From assembly GCF_002113025.1 (NCBI RefSeq), contig NZ_NEJH01000007.1:1-64000 (forward strand): a stretch of 64,000 nt of DNA. Reading direction: 5' to 3'. Every line of letters begins with the position of its first letter. Positions within the stretch are counted from its first letter, which is position 1. The position numbers and the translations under genes were made by a program. Source of the stretch: Pseudomonas sp. B28(2017). Lineage in GTDB: Bacteria; Pseudomonadota; Gammaproteobacteria; Pseudomonadales; Pseudomonadaceae. This document shows positions 1 through 7,560 of this stretch, one piece after another. The notes below the pieces were generated by a model. That model was not told the origin of the DNA. It searched no databases and was given only the letters and a program-made list of their open reading frames with translations.

Positions 1-83
1 GGAGGCCGCGATACCCCGTAGCGACACCGGAGCGAGGGAACCCGAAGCGCAGCGTAGGGCCCCTGGTGGGGCAAGAATTTTTG

Positions 84-113
84 CTTACTTTTTTTTCGAA
101 TGAAAAAAGTAAG
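84..113. repeat. A/T inverted repeat, terminator-like
   Basis: Two perfect 11-base arms (84-94 and 103-113, CTTACTTTTTT and its complement) flank an 8-base loop. The arms carry T runs on both strands, so the structure could terminate transcription either way. It lies in a non-coding stretch before the efflux operon. No gene is visible in 1-375. Confidence 0.5.
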
Positions 114-171
114 GCGCCGTAAGGGCGCAAAGGTGATTCAGCGCCACCCTGGCAAATGGATAAGCTCGCAG

Positions 172-198
172 CACTCACAGCACTCACAGCACTCACAG
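172..198. repeat. 9-bp tandem repeat, three copies
   Basis: CACTCACAG is repeated three times head to tail (172-180, 181-189, 190-198), with partial copies on both sides. It is in intergenic DNA and overlaps no reading frame of note. Confidence 0.7.
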
Positions 199-270
199 CT
201 ACAGAGCAAAAAAACTTTCCCGACAATCCGAGAAGAACCTTTATTTGCCTTTCCAGACAACGTAAATCCC

Positions 271-374
271 TCGTAGGAGCGAGCTTGCCCGCGAAGAACC
301 AGAGAACACCGCGTTAATTCAGGCTGCCCGCGTCATCGTTGACCACCATCGCGAGCGGGCTCGCTCCTACAGGG
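271..374. repeat. Inverted pair of REP palindromes
   Basis: The sequence TAGGAGCGAGCTTGCCCGCGA near 273-293 faces its diverged inverse GCGAGCGGGCTCGCTCCTA near 351-369. This is the usual paired REP (REPIN-like) arrangement of fluorescent pseudomonads. It ends just after the stop of the HlyD gene and may stabilise that mRNA 3' end. Confidence 0.7.
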
Positions 375-375
375 A

Positions 376-1323
376 TCAGGGGTGTTCCTGGACGGTCACC
401 GTCGCGGTGGTCCCGGCGCGCAATTTGTCTTTACCGACATAGTCGGCATCGATCTCGATCCGCACCGGCACCCGCTGTGCCAGTTTGACCCAGGTGTAAC
501 TGGGGTTGATGTTGGCCAGCAGTCGTCCGCCCGGCAGGTTTTCCCGGTCGGCAATGGCGAAGGCAATGCTCTGCACTTTGCCGCCGAACGTTTCGCCACT
601 CATCAACTCGATCTTCACCCGGTCGCCCTCCCCGATCCGTGGCAGCTTGGTTTCTTCAAAGTAACCACTGACATAGAACGAGTCGCTGTCCACCAGTGCC
701 AGCAATGGACTGCCGGCCGAGGCGTAGTCGCCCTCCCGGGTCAGCAGATTGGTGACATATCCGGTCACTGGGGAGACGACGTGGGTACGCTGCAAGTCGA
801 GCTCGGACTGGGTCAGTGCCGCGATGGCCAGTTGCACGTTGGCCTGGGCCAACACCAGGTTGGCCTGATTACGCAGCAAGTCAGCCTGAGCCACCGACAC
901 ATCGGTGTTGGCTTTTTCCCACTCTTCGCCGGAAATCGCCGAACGATCCTTGAGCGTGCGCCGCCGTTGCTCCTCGCTCTGACGTTGCTTGAGCAAGGCT
1001 TCGCTGGCGGTAATGGCCGCCTGGGCTTGCCCGAGCGAGGCTTTCGACACCTCAACGGCACGTTTGGCATGTTCCACCGCCAGCGTGTAACGCGCCGGAT
1101 CGATCTCCAGCAGCGCCTGGCCTTTGTTCACGTGTTGGTTGTCCTGCACGGCCAGGCTGACGATTCGCCCGGAAACATCGGCGGACAAGGTCACCACGTC
1201 GGCACGTACCCGGGCATCCCGGGTCCAGGGTGCGCGGGTGTAGTGCTCCCAGGCGAACCAGCCCAGGATAAGGGCCAGCAGCACCACCGCTACTGTCGTG
1301 AGTCGGGAAAGGATGTTCTTCAA
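376..1323 (-). CDS. HlyD-family membrane fusion protein (AaeA/EmrA-like)
   Basis: This 315-residue protein is the periplasmic adaptor of an efflux pump. A single N-terminal membrane anchor (about residues 8-26) is followed by a biotinyl-lipoyl half (about 40-75, VSGRIVSLAVQDNQHVNKGQ), a long coiled-coil hairpin (about 80-180), the second lipoyl half (VVSPVTGYVTNLLTREGDYA) and a beta-barrel domain. It is last in an operon with a FUSC permease and a DUF1656 protein, the AaeB/AaeX/AaeA set known in enterobacteria for aromatic acid efflux, although the gene order here is B-X-A. The substrate cannot be read from the sequence. Confidence 0.88.
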   Translation of the reverse strand: MKNILSRLTTVAVVLLALILGWFAWEHYTRAPWTRDARVRADVVTLSADVSGRIVSLAVQDNQHVNKGQALLEIDPARYTLAVEHAKRAVEVSKASLGQAQAAITASEALLKQRQSEEQRRRTLKDRSAISGEEWEKANTDVSVAQADLLRNQANLVLAQANVQLAIAALTQSELDLQRTHVVSPVTGYVTNLLTREGDYASAGSPLLALVDSDSFYVSGYFEETKLPRIGEGDRVKIELMSGETFGGKVQSIAFAIADRENLPGGRLLANINPSYTWVKLAQRVPVRIEIDADYVGKDKLRAGTTATVTVQEHP

Positions 1324-1327
1324 GGCA

Positions 1328-1546
1328 TCAGGCCCCCATCACCAGTATCAACGTGGCGCAGACACAAACGTACAACGCGCCTTCGAACAACGCCTCATGC
1401 CAGACAAACTGCAGCACACCGAGGCGCCGCAACGTCCAGTCCAGCAACAGGAAAATCGGCAGGCCCAACAGCAGCGCCTGAGCAATCGGGGGCAGATAGG
1501 CACCACCCACTTCCAGATCAATGGGCAAGGACAGGGTCTCCTTCAA
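1328..1546 (-). CDS. DUF1656 small membrane protein (AaeX-like)
   Basis: A 72-residue protein with two hydrophobic helices (about 20-37 and 52-70), matching the DUF1656/AaeX family that accompanies FUSC-HlyD pumps. Its start lies inside the 3' end of the FUSC gene (29-base overlap) and its stop is 4 bases before the HlyD start, so the three genes are translationally coupled. Its role in the pump is not defined. Confidence 0.85.
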   Translation of the reverse strand: MKETLSLPIDLEVGGAYLPPIAQALLLGLPIFLLLDWTLRRLGVLQFVWHEALFEGALYVCVCATLILVMGA

Positions 1547-3653
1547 GGCCAGCGGGTTGAAAATAGCCGCGATAACGCTCGACGAACGACACCACGATCA
1601 GCAGCGCCACACGCATGCGGAACACTGACCACAAGCGCTCATGCACATCGGTATGCAGGGCATCCAGTTCGTCGCCCAGGGTGCGCAGGTTATCAAGCAC
1701 CTGCGTCACTTCGACCCCGGGCCGGCCGGCGACCAGCCTTCCCGTGTCCCGAACGGTCGAAAACAGACGGCTCTGCAGATCCGGGCTGAGCAGTGCATTG
1801 TTCTGCCCCTGCTGCCTGAGTTGATTCAGGGCAATGCCAAGCGCCATGCAGCCCAGGCTGACCTGGAACAGTTCACGGGACTGTGGCTCCTGCGTCGCCG
1901 GTAGCAGCCCCAGCATCATGGTCAACCGATCGACCATTCGGCTCTCGAACGCGAACTGCTGTTCATCGGTCGCCGAGGTTTTCAGCAAGGCGTATACCTG
2001 CTCGCCGTTCTCCTTGTGGAGCCGGCGCATGCGCAAGTCCGGCCGGAACGGAAAAACCAGTGCGTAGACACTCAACGCAAGTACGGTTGCACAGGTATAA
2101 GCCCCGGCAAATTCGAACCACTGGTTGGCGGTATTTTGTCCAATGCCCACGTTCAACGGGCCGAGCAACAGAAACGTCGTGAGCCCCAGGCCAATGCCGG
2201 TACCGGTGGTGGGTGGGCTGGCCAACCCCACCGCAGCCGCGTAAAGCAACGGCACCAGCAGCAAGGCAAGCATCTCGAAATTGCTGATCATTGGCACAAA
2301 CATGAACTGAAGCAGCGCAGACGCCACCAGCGCCAGGCCGAATCCCCGCGCGTAGCTTTGAACCGCGAGCAGCGGCCGGGGAAACGTCGACATCAGCGAG
2401 CACAGGATACCCAGCAGCACCATGCCGGCTCGCGCACCGTCCCAGCCGGTTTCGATCCAGATCAGGCCGGCGATCAACAGCGCGGAAAAGGCCCGGATGG
2501 CATTCATGGTCGCCAGGGTGAAGTCCAGGTGCAGCGGATTTTCGCGCCCGCGAAACACGCTGCTGGCAGGTCGTCCGCTCTGGATGGCATCACTCAACTC
2601 CAGAATCTGCTCAAGCTGCTGCAGCAGACGTGCCTGCTCCCAGCGCAGCGACCAGGCCAGCGAGCGCAAGGTGGCCGGCAGCGGCTCGGTCAATTGTTCG
2701 GCCCTGTAGGCCAGCTCATCAAAGCGTTGTTGCAGCGACGTGAAGCGATGGCGCTGTTCACTGGACAGCGATCGCCCCTTGCGCGCCAGCTCATCGAGAA
2801 AGGCCAGTTCTTCGGCGCGCAGCCGTTGAATTTCTTCAGGCAGCTCGCCCTCCCAGCGCTCGGTCAACAGCAGTCGCTGGTGGCGCAGGGCTGTCAGTCG
2901 CGCGGTCAACAACACCAATTGATTGCCCAACAGTTGCACCAGGCCGTTGGCACTGCGTAACCGGGGCGCATCGTAGTACATGTGCCGGCGCACGCCTTCC
3001 AGGCCGCTGATCTGGCCCAGCAGCTGCATTTGCCGTTGCTGGAAGTCGGCTTCGCTCTCTTCGGTTCGGATCACGGCGCTGGCGTGGGTGGCCAGCAGCC
3101 GGGTGATTTGATCGATCCTGGCGAAGTAATCCCGGGCAACGGCTTCCGGCCTGGCGGTGAGCAGGCTGACCACGCACACGCAGGCAACCGCCAGCAAGGT
3201 TTCGGTGAGGCGAGTCACGGCCAGCAAAAAGGTGCCGTCCTGATCGGGAATCGCCAGCAGCGCGATGACCACGGCGGTGTAACCACTGAGCACGAATGCC
3301 CCGGAACTGGTGTAGCGCAAGAGCGTGCCACCGGCGGTGCACAGCGCCAGCCAAAGGGCCAGGGTGGTGATGAACGGCATCGGCGCCTGCGGAAAAATCG
3401 CCATGATCGCCACCGCTACGACCGCCCCCATGGTGGTCCCGATGACTTGGCCAAAACTGCGGGCCAGCACCATGCCGCCCAGTGGCTGGCTGATGATGAC
3501 CACGGCCATGATCGACCACTTGGGCTGGTCCAGATCGAACAGGAACGCCAGGTACAGGGTCAACAAACCGGCCGCGATGGTTCGCAGGGCAAACAGCAAT
3601 ACCCCGGGCCCGGGGTTGAGCATGGCCTTGAAGTACTGCAACAACGCTTGCAT
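1518..3653 (-). CDS. FUSC-family efflux permease (AaeB-like)
   Basis: An inner-membrane permease with the duplicated FUSC layout: an N-terminal block of about five or six helices (roughly residues 10-170), a cytoplasmic helical region (about 180-370), a second membrane block (about 375-530) and a long C-terminal soluble tail. First gene of the FUSC-DUF1656-HlyD operon. I chose the ATG at 3653 (711 residues) because the family usually begins close to this point. A GTG 39 bases upstream (3692) is in frame and has GAGG 10 bases before it, so a 724-residue form is possible. A GGAGGT motif lies 18 bases before the ATG, which is rather far. Confidence 0.87.
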   Translation of the reverse strand: MQALLQYFKAMLNPGPGVLLFALRTIAAGLLTLYLAFLFDLDQPKWSIMAVVIISQPLGGMVLARSFGQVIGTTMGAVVAVAIMAIFPQAPMPFITTLALWLALCTAGGTLLRYTSSGAFVLSGYTAVVIALLAIPDQDGTFLLAVTRLTETLLAVACVCVVSLLTARPEAVARDYFARIDQITRLLATHASAVIRTEESEADFQQRQMQLLGQISGLEGVRRHMYYDAPRLRSANGLVQLLGNQLVLLTARLTALRHQRLLLTERWEGELPEEIQRLRAEELAFLDELARKGRSLSSEQRHRFTSLQQRFDELAYRAEQLTEPLPATLRSLAWSLRWEQARLLQQLEQILELSDAIQSGRPASSVFRGRENPLHLDFTLATMNAIRAFSALLIAGLIWIETGWDGARAGMVLLGILCSLMSTFPRPLLAVQSYARGFGLALVASALLQFMFVPMISNFEMLALLLVPLLYAAAVGLASPPTTGTGIGLGLTTFLLLGPLNVGIGQNTANQWFEFAGAYTCATVLALSVYALVFPFRPDLRMRRLHKENGEQVYALLKTSATDEQQFAFESRMVDRLTMMLGLLPATQEPQSRELFQVSLGCMALGIALNQLRQQGQNNALLSPDLQSRLFSTVRDTGRLVAGRPGVEVTQVLDNLRTLGDELDALHTDVHERLWSVFRMRVALLIVVSFVERYRGYFQPAGLEGDPVLAH

Positions 3654-3868
3654 GGGAACACTCGTCGAGACACCTCCAGCAAGCGTAGTCACTGTGGCGG
3701 AGCCTCGAAAGGTTTTGCTGTCGGCACCGCTTGCAGGCCCGTTTATTGTCGGCTGAAGGGCTTTTCAACGGTTTGATTCGCCAGTGAGCGTCGTCAAGGT
3801 TTGACTCAAAGCCTGGCCTGACCGAAGCTGGCGCCTTTGCAAAAGCTCGTCAGCTTCCGGATTCCTGC

Positions 3869-4924
3869 ATGCCCAAGTCCCGCCGCTATCTGTTTATCAG
3901 CCTCTTCGCCCTGCTCGTCGTTGGCCTTGCGTGGTTTTCCCTGCGCGATACCACCCCGGTAGTTCCCGAAGCCATCCAGCATGGCTACAGCGAAGCGCTG
4001 GCGGCTGCCCGGGCCGGTCAACCAGGTGCTGCGCGGGTGCTCTATCAGCAGTTGGGTCGTCCGGACCTGTCCCCCAAGCGCCGTGTCTGGTTGCATGCCG
4101 AGTTGCCCAATTATCCAAGCTCGGTGGCCCTGAAACTGGCGAATGCCGACTTGCAGAACGAGTCGCCCGAGGTGCGAATCGCCGCGATCAGGAGCATCAG
4201 CGGGCTGGTACCGAACGGCCAGCGCAGTTTATTGCTGGGGCCATTGCTCGATGACAGCGAACAGAGCGTGCGGCTGGCCGCCATCAACGCGCTGCTGGGT
4301 TTGTCCCCGGATGAACTCGGTTTGTACTTCGGGCCGCTGGAACAAGCCATCGATGCCTGGGAGCAAGTGCTCAAGAGTGAGCCGCAAAGCGCCGAAAACC
4401 ATTACCAACTGGCCCGGCTGCACCTGCACAACGCCGAACTCAAGGAAGCGCAACAGGCGCTGGACAACACCCTGCGCCTGGCGCCGGACAACCTGCCGGC
4501 GCTGGTGCTGCAGATCGAAGTGCTGGATAAACAGGGCCAGAACGACGCCGCCCGGCAGCTGCTGGCCAGGCAACTCCAGGCGCAACCCGATTCGGCCTAC
4601 CTGCAACATGCCCTGGGGCTCTGGTTGCTGCATCACAACCAAAGCGAATTCGCCCTCCTCGGCCTGTCCAAGGCCGTTGAACTTGAGCCGAACAACCGCG
4701 ATTACCGCTTCGACCTGGCCACCACGTTGCATGTCGAACAGGAACTGGAAGCGGCTCAGAAACAATTGCAGGAAATCGTTCAGCGCCATCCGAATGATCG
4801 CAAGGCCCGGGTGCTGCTGATCAATTACTGGAAGGAAAGCGGGCAACTGCAAAACGTGCAGATCCTGTTGGCCCAACTCGAACAGATGAACCCCGATGAT
4901 CCGGCGCTGCAACAGGGGCTTTGA
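3869..4924 (+). CDS. Membrane-anchored TPR protein with a HEAT-like segment
   Basis: A 351-residue protein with one N-terminal transmembrane helix (about 6-24) and no cleavage site, so the rest probably faces the periplasm. Residues about 95-150 read like HEAT repeats (SPEVRIAAIRSISGLV, EQSVRLAAINALLGL). From about 155 to the end there are tetratricopeptide repeats (NHYQLARLHLHNAELKEAQQ, ALVLQIEVLDKQGQNDAARQ, RDYRFDLATTLHVEQELEAA). TPR arrays bind protein partners; the partner here is unknown. It stands alone between the divergent efflux operon and the convergent signalling operon. Confidence 0.75.
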   Translation: MPKSRRYLFISLFALLVVGLAWFSLRDTTPVVPEAIQHGYSEALAAARAGQPGAARVLYQQLGRPDLSPKRRVWLHAELPNYPSSVALKLANADLQNESPEVRIAAIRSISGLVPNGQRSLLLGPLLDDSEQSVRLAAINALLGLSPDELGLYFGPLEQAIDAWEQVLKSEPQSAENHYQLARLHLHNAELKEAQQALDNTLRLAPDNLPALVLQIEVLDKQGQNDAARQLLARQLQAQPDSAYLQHALGLWLLHHNQSEFALLGLSKAVELEPNNRDYRFDLATTLHVEQELEAAQKQLQEIVQRHPNDRKARVLLINYWKESGQLQNVQILLAQLEQMNPDDPALQQGL

Positions 4925-5007
4925 CCCCGACTGAAACTTCGTTAAGCCCTCATCCCGGCCAAGGGTGTTGACGGCGAAGGTAGGGGAGATGATCCGCGGC
5001 GGAACGC

Positions 5008-5385
5008 TTACGAAAGCATGTCCTGCATCAATTCCTGCAACTTATCCAGATCGAACGGTTTGTCCAGGATCGGCGCCTTGCGTGTGATCGGGCTGTCGGT
5101 CTCGCGGATTTCCTGGGCATAGCCACTGATGAAAATCACCTTGAGTTCCGGTCGCAGCTTCACGGCGGGCTCGGCGATCTGCACGCCGGAGATGCCACCG
5201 GGCAGGCGGAAGTCGGTGATCATCATGTCCAGGTGCGGTTTGCTCGCCAGGATCTCAAAAGCCTGTTCGCCGTTTTCGGCCTGCAATACGCGGTAACCCT
5301 CGCCCGACAGATAAGCAGACAGCACCATCAGAATCGAGGGGTCGTCCTCGACGACGAGTACTACATCTTGTGCATCTTCGCTCAT
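5008..5385 (-). CDS. Single-domain response regulator
   Basis: A CheY-like receiver of 125 residues with no output domain. It shows the acidic pair (VVEDD), the phosphoacceptor Asp in MMITDFRLPGG (residue 58 from this start), a Ser in FISGYA and the conserved Lys in LDKPFD. The ATG at 5385 has AAAGG six bases upstream; a TTG seven codons earlier is in frame but less likely. It is last in the operon, 17 bases after the receiver-kinase, and probably takes phosphate from it or from the large hybrid kinase. Confidence 0.88.
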   Translation of the reverse strand: MSEDAQDVVLVVEDDPSILMVLSAYLSGEGYRVLQAENGEQAFEILASKPHLDMMITDFRLPGGISGVQIAEPAVKLRPELKVIFISGYAQEIRETDSPITRKAPILDKPFDLDKLQELMQDMLS

Positions 5386-5402
5386 GGGAAGCCTTTGTTC
5401 GG

Positions 5403-6644
5403 TCAATTGCTGCTGATACGACCGTGGGGTCGATCAGAGGTTGCGTTTATCCGGCTGTTTTCCTGCAGCGGCAGACAAACGCGAAACAAGGCGCCTTCGC
5501 CAATCCTGCTCTGGACCGTAATAGTACCGCCATGGGCGGTCACAATCTGTTCTGAAATAAACAATCCCAGACCCAGCCCGGCGACGGCGTGCCTGGCCGA
5601 TACCCGTTCGAACTGCTGGAAAATCCGCTGCTGGTTTTCCTCGCTGATGCCGATCCCCTGGTCCCGCACGTCCACCAGCGCCGTGTTCCCTTCACTGTAG
5701 ACCTTCACCGAGACCGGGCTCTTGGCCCCGTAGCGCAAGGCGTTGGTCAACAGGTTGGAAATGACCTGTTCAATACGAAACTCATCCCAGTTTCCGATCA
5801 CCGGCTGCTCGGCATCCAGCGTGACCGACGTCTCGGCGGCGTCGATTTGCCGGGAAAAGTTATGCAACAGGTCGCGAACCAGCGCCGAAAGGTCGAAGCG
5901 TGTCGGCCGGATCGACAACTTTCCGGTGCGAATGCGCGAAACATCGAGCATGTCTTCGATCAAGCGAATGAGGCTTTTGATCTGCCGCTCGTCGCGGTCG
6001 ACCATGGCGTGCATCTTGTCCAGGGTGAAAGCGGCGGCGTTGTCCCGGGCCAGGTGCATCTTGCGCAACTGGGTTTCCAGGATCAGGCCGTTGAGCGGCG
6101 TGCGCACTTCGTGGGCGACGATGGACATGAAGTCATCGCGCATGCGCACCGCCTGTTCCAGTTCCAGTCGGGTGTCTTGCAGTTGCTCGAGCAATGCCTC
6201 CTGCTCACGGCGCCCCTGCTCCAGGGCCAGTACTTGTTCCTGCATCGCCTTGCTCTGGCGATAAAGATCGACGAACACATTGACCTTGCTCTTGACCGCA
6301 TGGATGTCCAGTGGCTTGTGCAGGAAGTCCACGGCACCGCTTTCATAGCCCTTGAACGCGTAGTTCAGTTCACGCCCGGCGGCGCTGACGAAAACGATCG
6401 GGATGTTCCTGGTTTTTTCCGTGCCACGCATCAGCTCGGCCAGCTCGAAGCCATTCATGCCGGGCATCTGCACATCGAGGATGGCCATGGCGAATTCGTG
6501 TTGCAGCAGCAGTGACAAGGCTTCGTCGGCGGACAACGCCTTGTACACGATCCGGTCCTCACGCTTGATCAGCGCTTCGAGCGCCAGCAGATTCTCCGGC
6601 AGATCGTCGACGATCAGCAGCTTGGCCTGGACATGACTCAGCAT
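5403..6644 (-). CDS. Receiver-histidine kinase hybrid
   Basis: A 413-residue soluble protein with a receiver domain first (about 5-120; LLIVDDLPENLLAL, phospho-Asp in AILDVQMPGMNG, Lys in DFLHKPLD), a coiled-coil linker, a HisKA dimerisation helix with IVAHEVRTPLNGL (His near residue 175) and an HATPase domain (N, G1 and G2 boxes, e.g. VRDQGIGISEENQ and GLGLGLFISEQIV). The start at 6644 was chosen because it overlaps the stop of the cheB relic (ATGCTGA), as expected for coupled genes; a longer upstream frame reads out-of-frame cheB/cheR sequence. Confidence 0.88.
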   Translation of the reverse strand: MLSHVQAKLLIVDDLPENLLALEALIKREDRIVYKALSADEALSLLLQHEFAMAILDVQMPGMNGFELAELMRGTEKTRNIPIVFVSAAGRELNYAFKGYESGAVDFLHKPLDIHAVKSKVNVFVDLYRQSKAMQEQVLALEQGRREQEALLEQLQDTRLELEQAVRMRDDFMSIVAHEVRTPLNGLILETQLRKMHLARDNAAAFTLDKMHAMVDRDERQIKSLIRLIEDMLDVSRIRTGKLSIRPTRFDLSALVRDLLHNFSRQIDAAETSVTLDAEQPVIGNWDEFRIEQVISNLLTNALRYGAKSPVSVKVYSEGNTALVDVRDQGIGISEENQQRIFQQFERVSARHAVAGLGLGLFISEQIVTAHGGTITVQSRIGEGALFRVCLPLQENSRINATSDRPHGRISSN

Positions 6645-6730
6645 GCGATTCGTTCCAGCTCGCGCGCGCCACCGACAGAGACACCGATCACGATCGCTTC
6701 GATAGCTGGCAGGTTCGTTGCACTGCTCAT
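6638..6730 (-). pseudogene. cheB: Relic of chemotaxis methylesterase cheB (in-frame internal deletion)
   Basis: A 30-codon frame opens with an ATG that overlaps the cheR stop (ATGA) and closes with a TGA inside the start of the receiver-kinase (ATGCTGA). Its residues 9-21 read AIEAIVIGVSVGG, the glycine-rich start of a CheB catalytic domain including the nucleophile-serine motif GxSxGG. It then jumps to ARELERIAC and stops, as the end of such a protein might. The rest of the catalytic domain, about 160 residues including the His and Asp of the triad, is absent. Both gene junctions are perfect, so a clean in-frame internal deletion is the simplest reading. Confidence 0.72.
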
Positions 6731-7560
6731 GATTTTCGGTAGATCCGTTCTTGTTTGACCAGCGGCTCGAACTGATTGCCGAAGGCTGAAAAATTCGGGG
6801 TTTCCTTACTGCCCAACACCAAAAAACCGCGATGGCAGAGGGATTCATGAAACAGCCCGAACGCCCGATCCTGAAGCTTCTTATTGAAATAAATCAGTAC
6901 ATTACGACATGAAATTAATTGAATTTCTGAAAATACACTGTCCGTCGCCAGGCTGTGATCGGCGAAGGTCACGTTCTCGCGCAGTGCCTTGTCGAAAATC
7001 GCGTACCCATAAGCCGCCGTATAGTAGTCGGCAAACGAACACTGGCCACCGGCCTGCTGATAGTTAGCAGTGTAGGTGCGGACATTCTCCATCGAGAAAA
7101 TCCCTTGCCTGGCTTTTTCCAGGGAGCGCGGATTGATGTCGGTGGCGTAGATGATCGTGCGGTCGAGCAGGCCCTCTTCGCGCAGCAGAATGGCCATTGA
7201 ATACACCTCTTCACCGGTGCTGCATCCGGCGATCCAGATCTTGATCGAAGGGTAGGTTCGCAGCAGCGGCACCACTTCCCTGCGGATGGCCAGGAAGTGC
7301 GAAGGGTCGCGAAACATCTCGCTGACTGGAATGGTCAACAATTGCAGCAACTGCATGAAGGCCGTCGGATCGTGCAGGACCTTTTCCTGCAGCGCCGAGA
7401 TGGTATTGCACTCGAACTGACTCATCGCATGGTTGACCCGGCGCTTGATCGAAGCACCGGAATAATCACGAAAATCGTAGCTGTACTTGAGATAGATCGC
7501 CTCGGTCAACAAGCGCAATTCGATTTCGGTATTTCGCTCCACTGAAACATTGCGCTCCAC
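6727..7560 (-). CDS. cheR: CheR-type protein-glutamate O-methyltransferase
   Basis: About 277 residues, close to the usual CheR length. It has the N-terminal helical CheR domain (YDFRDYSGASIKRRVNHAM), the TIPVSEMFRDPSHF substrate region, the SAM-binding motif IWIAGCSTGEEVYSMAI, the acidic ATDIN strand and the late ISCRNVLIYFNKK motif. Methylates glutamates of receptor-like proteins with S-adenosylmethionine. The start is uncertain: a GTG overlapping the upstream stop (TAGTG, 7560) is used here, and a second GTG at 7542 is equally possible. Its partner cheB, next in the operon, is only a relic. Confidence 0.87.
   Translation of the reverse strand: MERNVSVERNTEIELRLLTEAIYLKYSYDFRDYSGASIKRRVNHAMSQFECNTISALQEKVLHDPTAFMQLLQLLTIPVSEMFRDPSHFLAIRREVVPLLRTYPSIKIWIAGCSTGEEVYSMAILLREEGLLDRTIIYATDINPRSLEKARQGIFSMENVRTYTANYQQAGGQCSFADYYTAAYGYAIFDKALRENVTFADHSLATDSVFSEIQLISCRNVLIYFNKKLQDRAFGLFHESLCHRGFLVLGSKETPNFSAFGNQFEPLVKQERIYRKS

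Noticed and set aside
382..1560. 392-codon plus-strand frame across the HlyD and DUF1656 genes
   Set aside because: Antisense shadow of two clear membrane-transport genes; no ribosome site and no domain.
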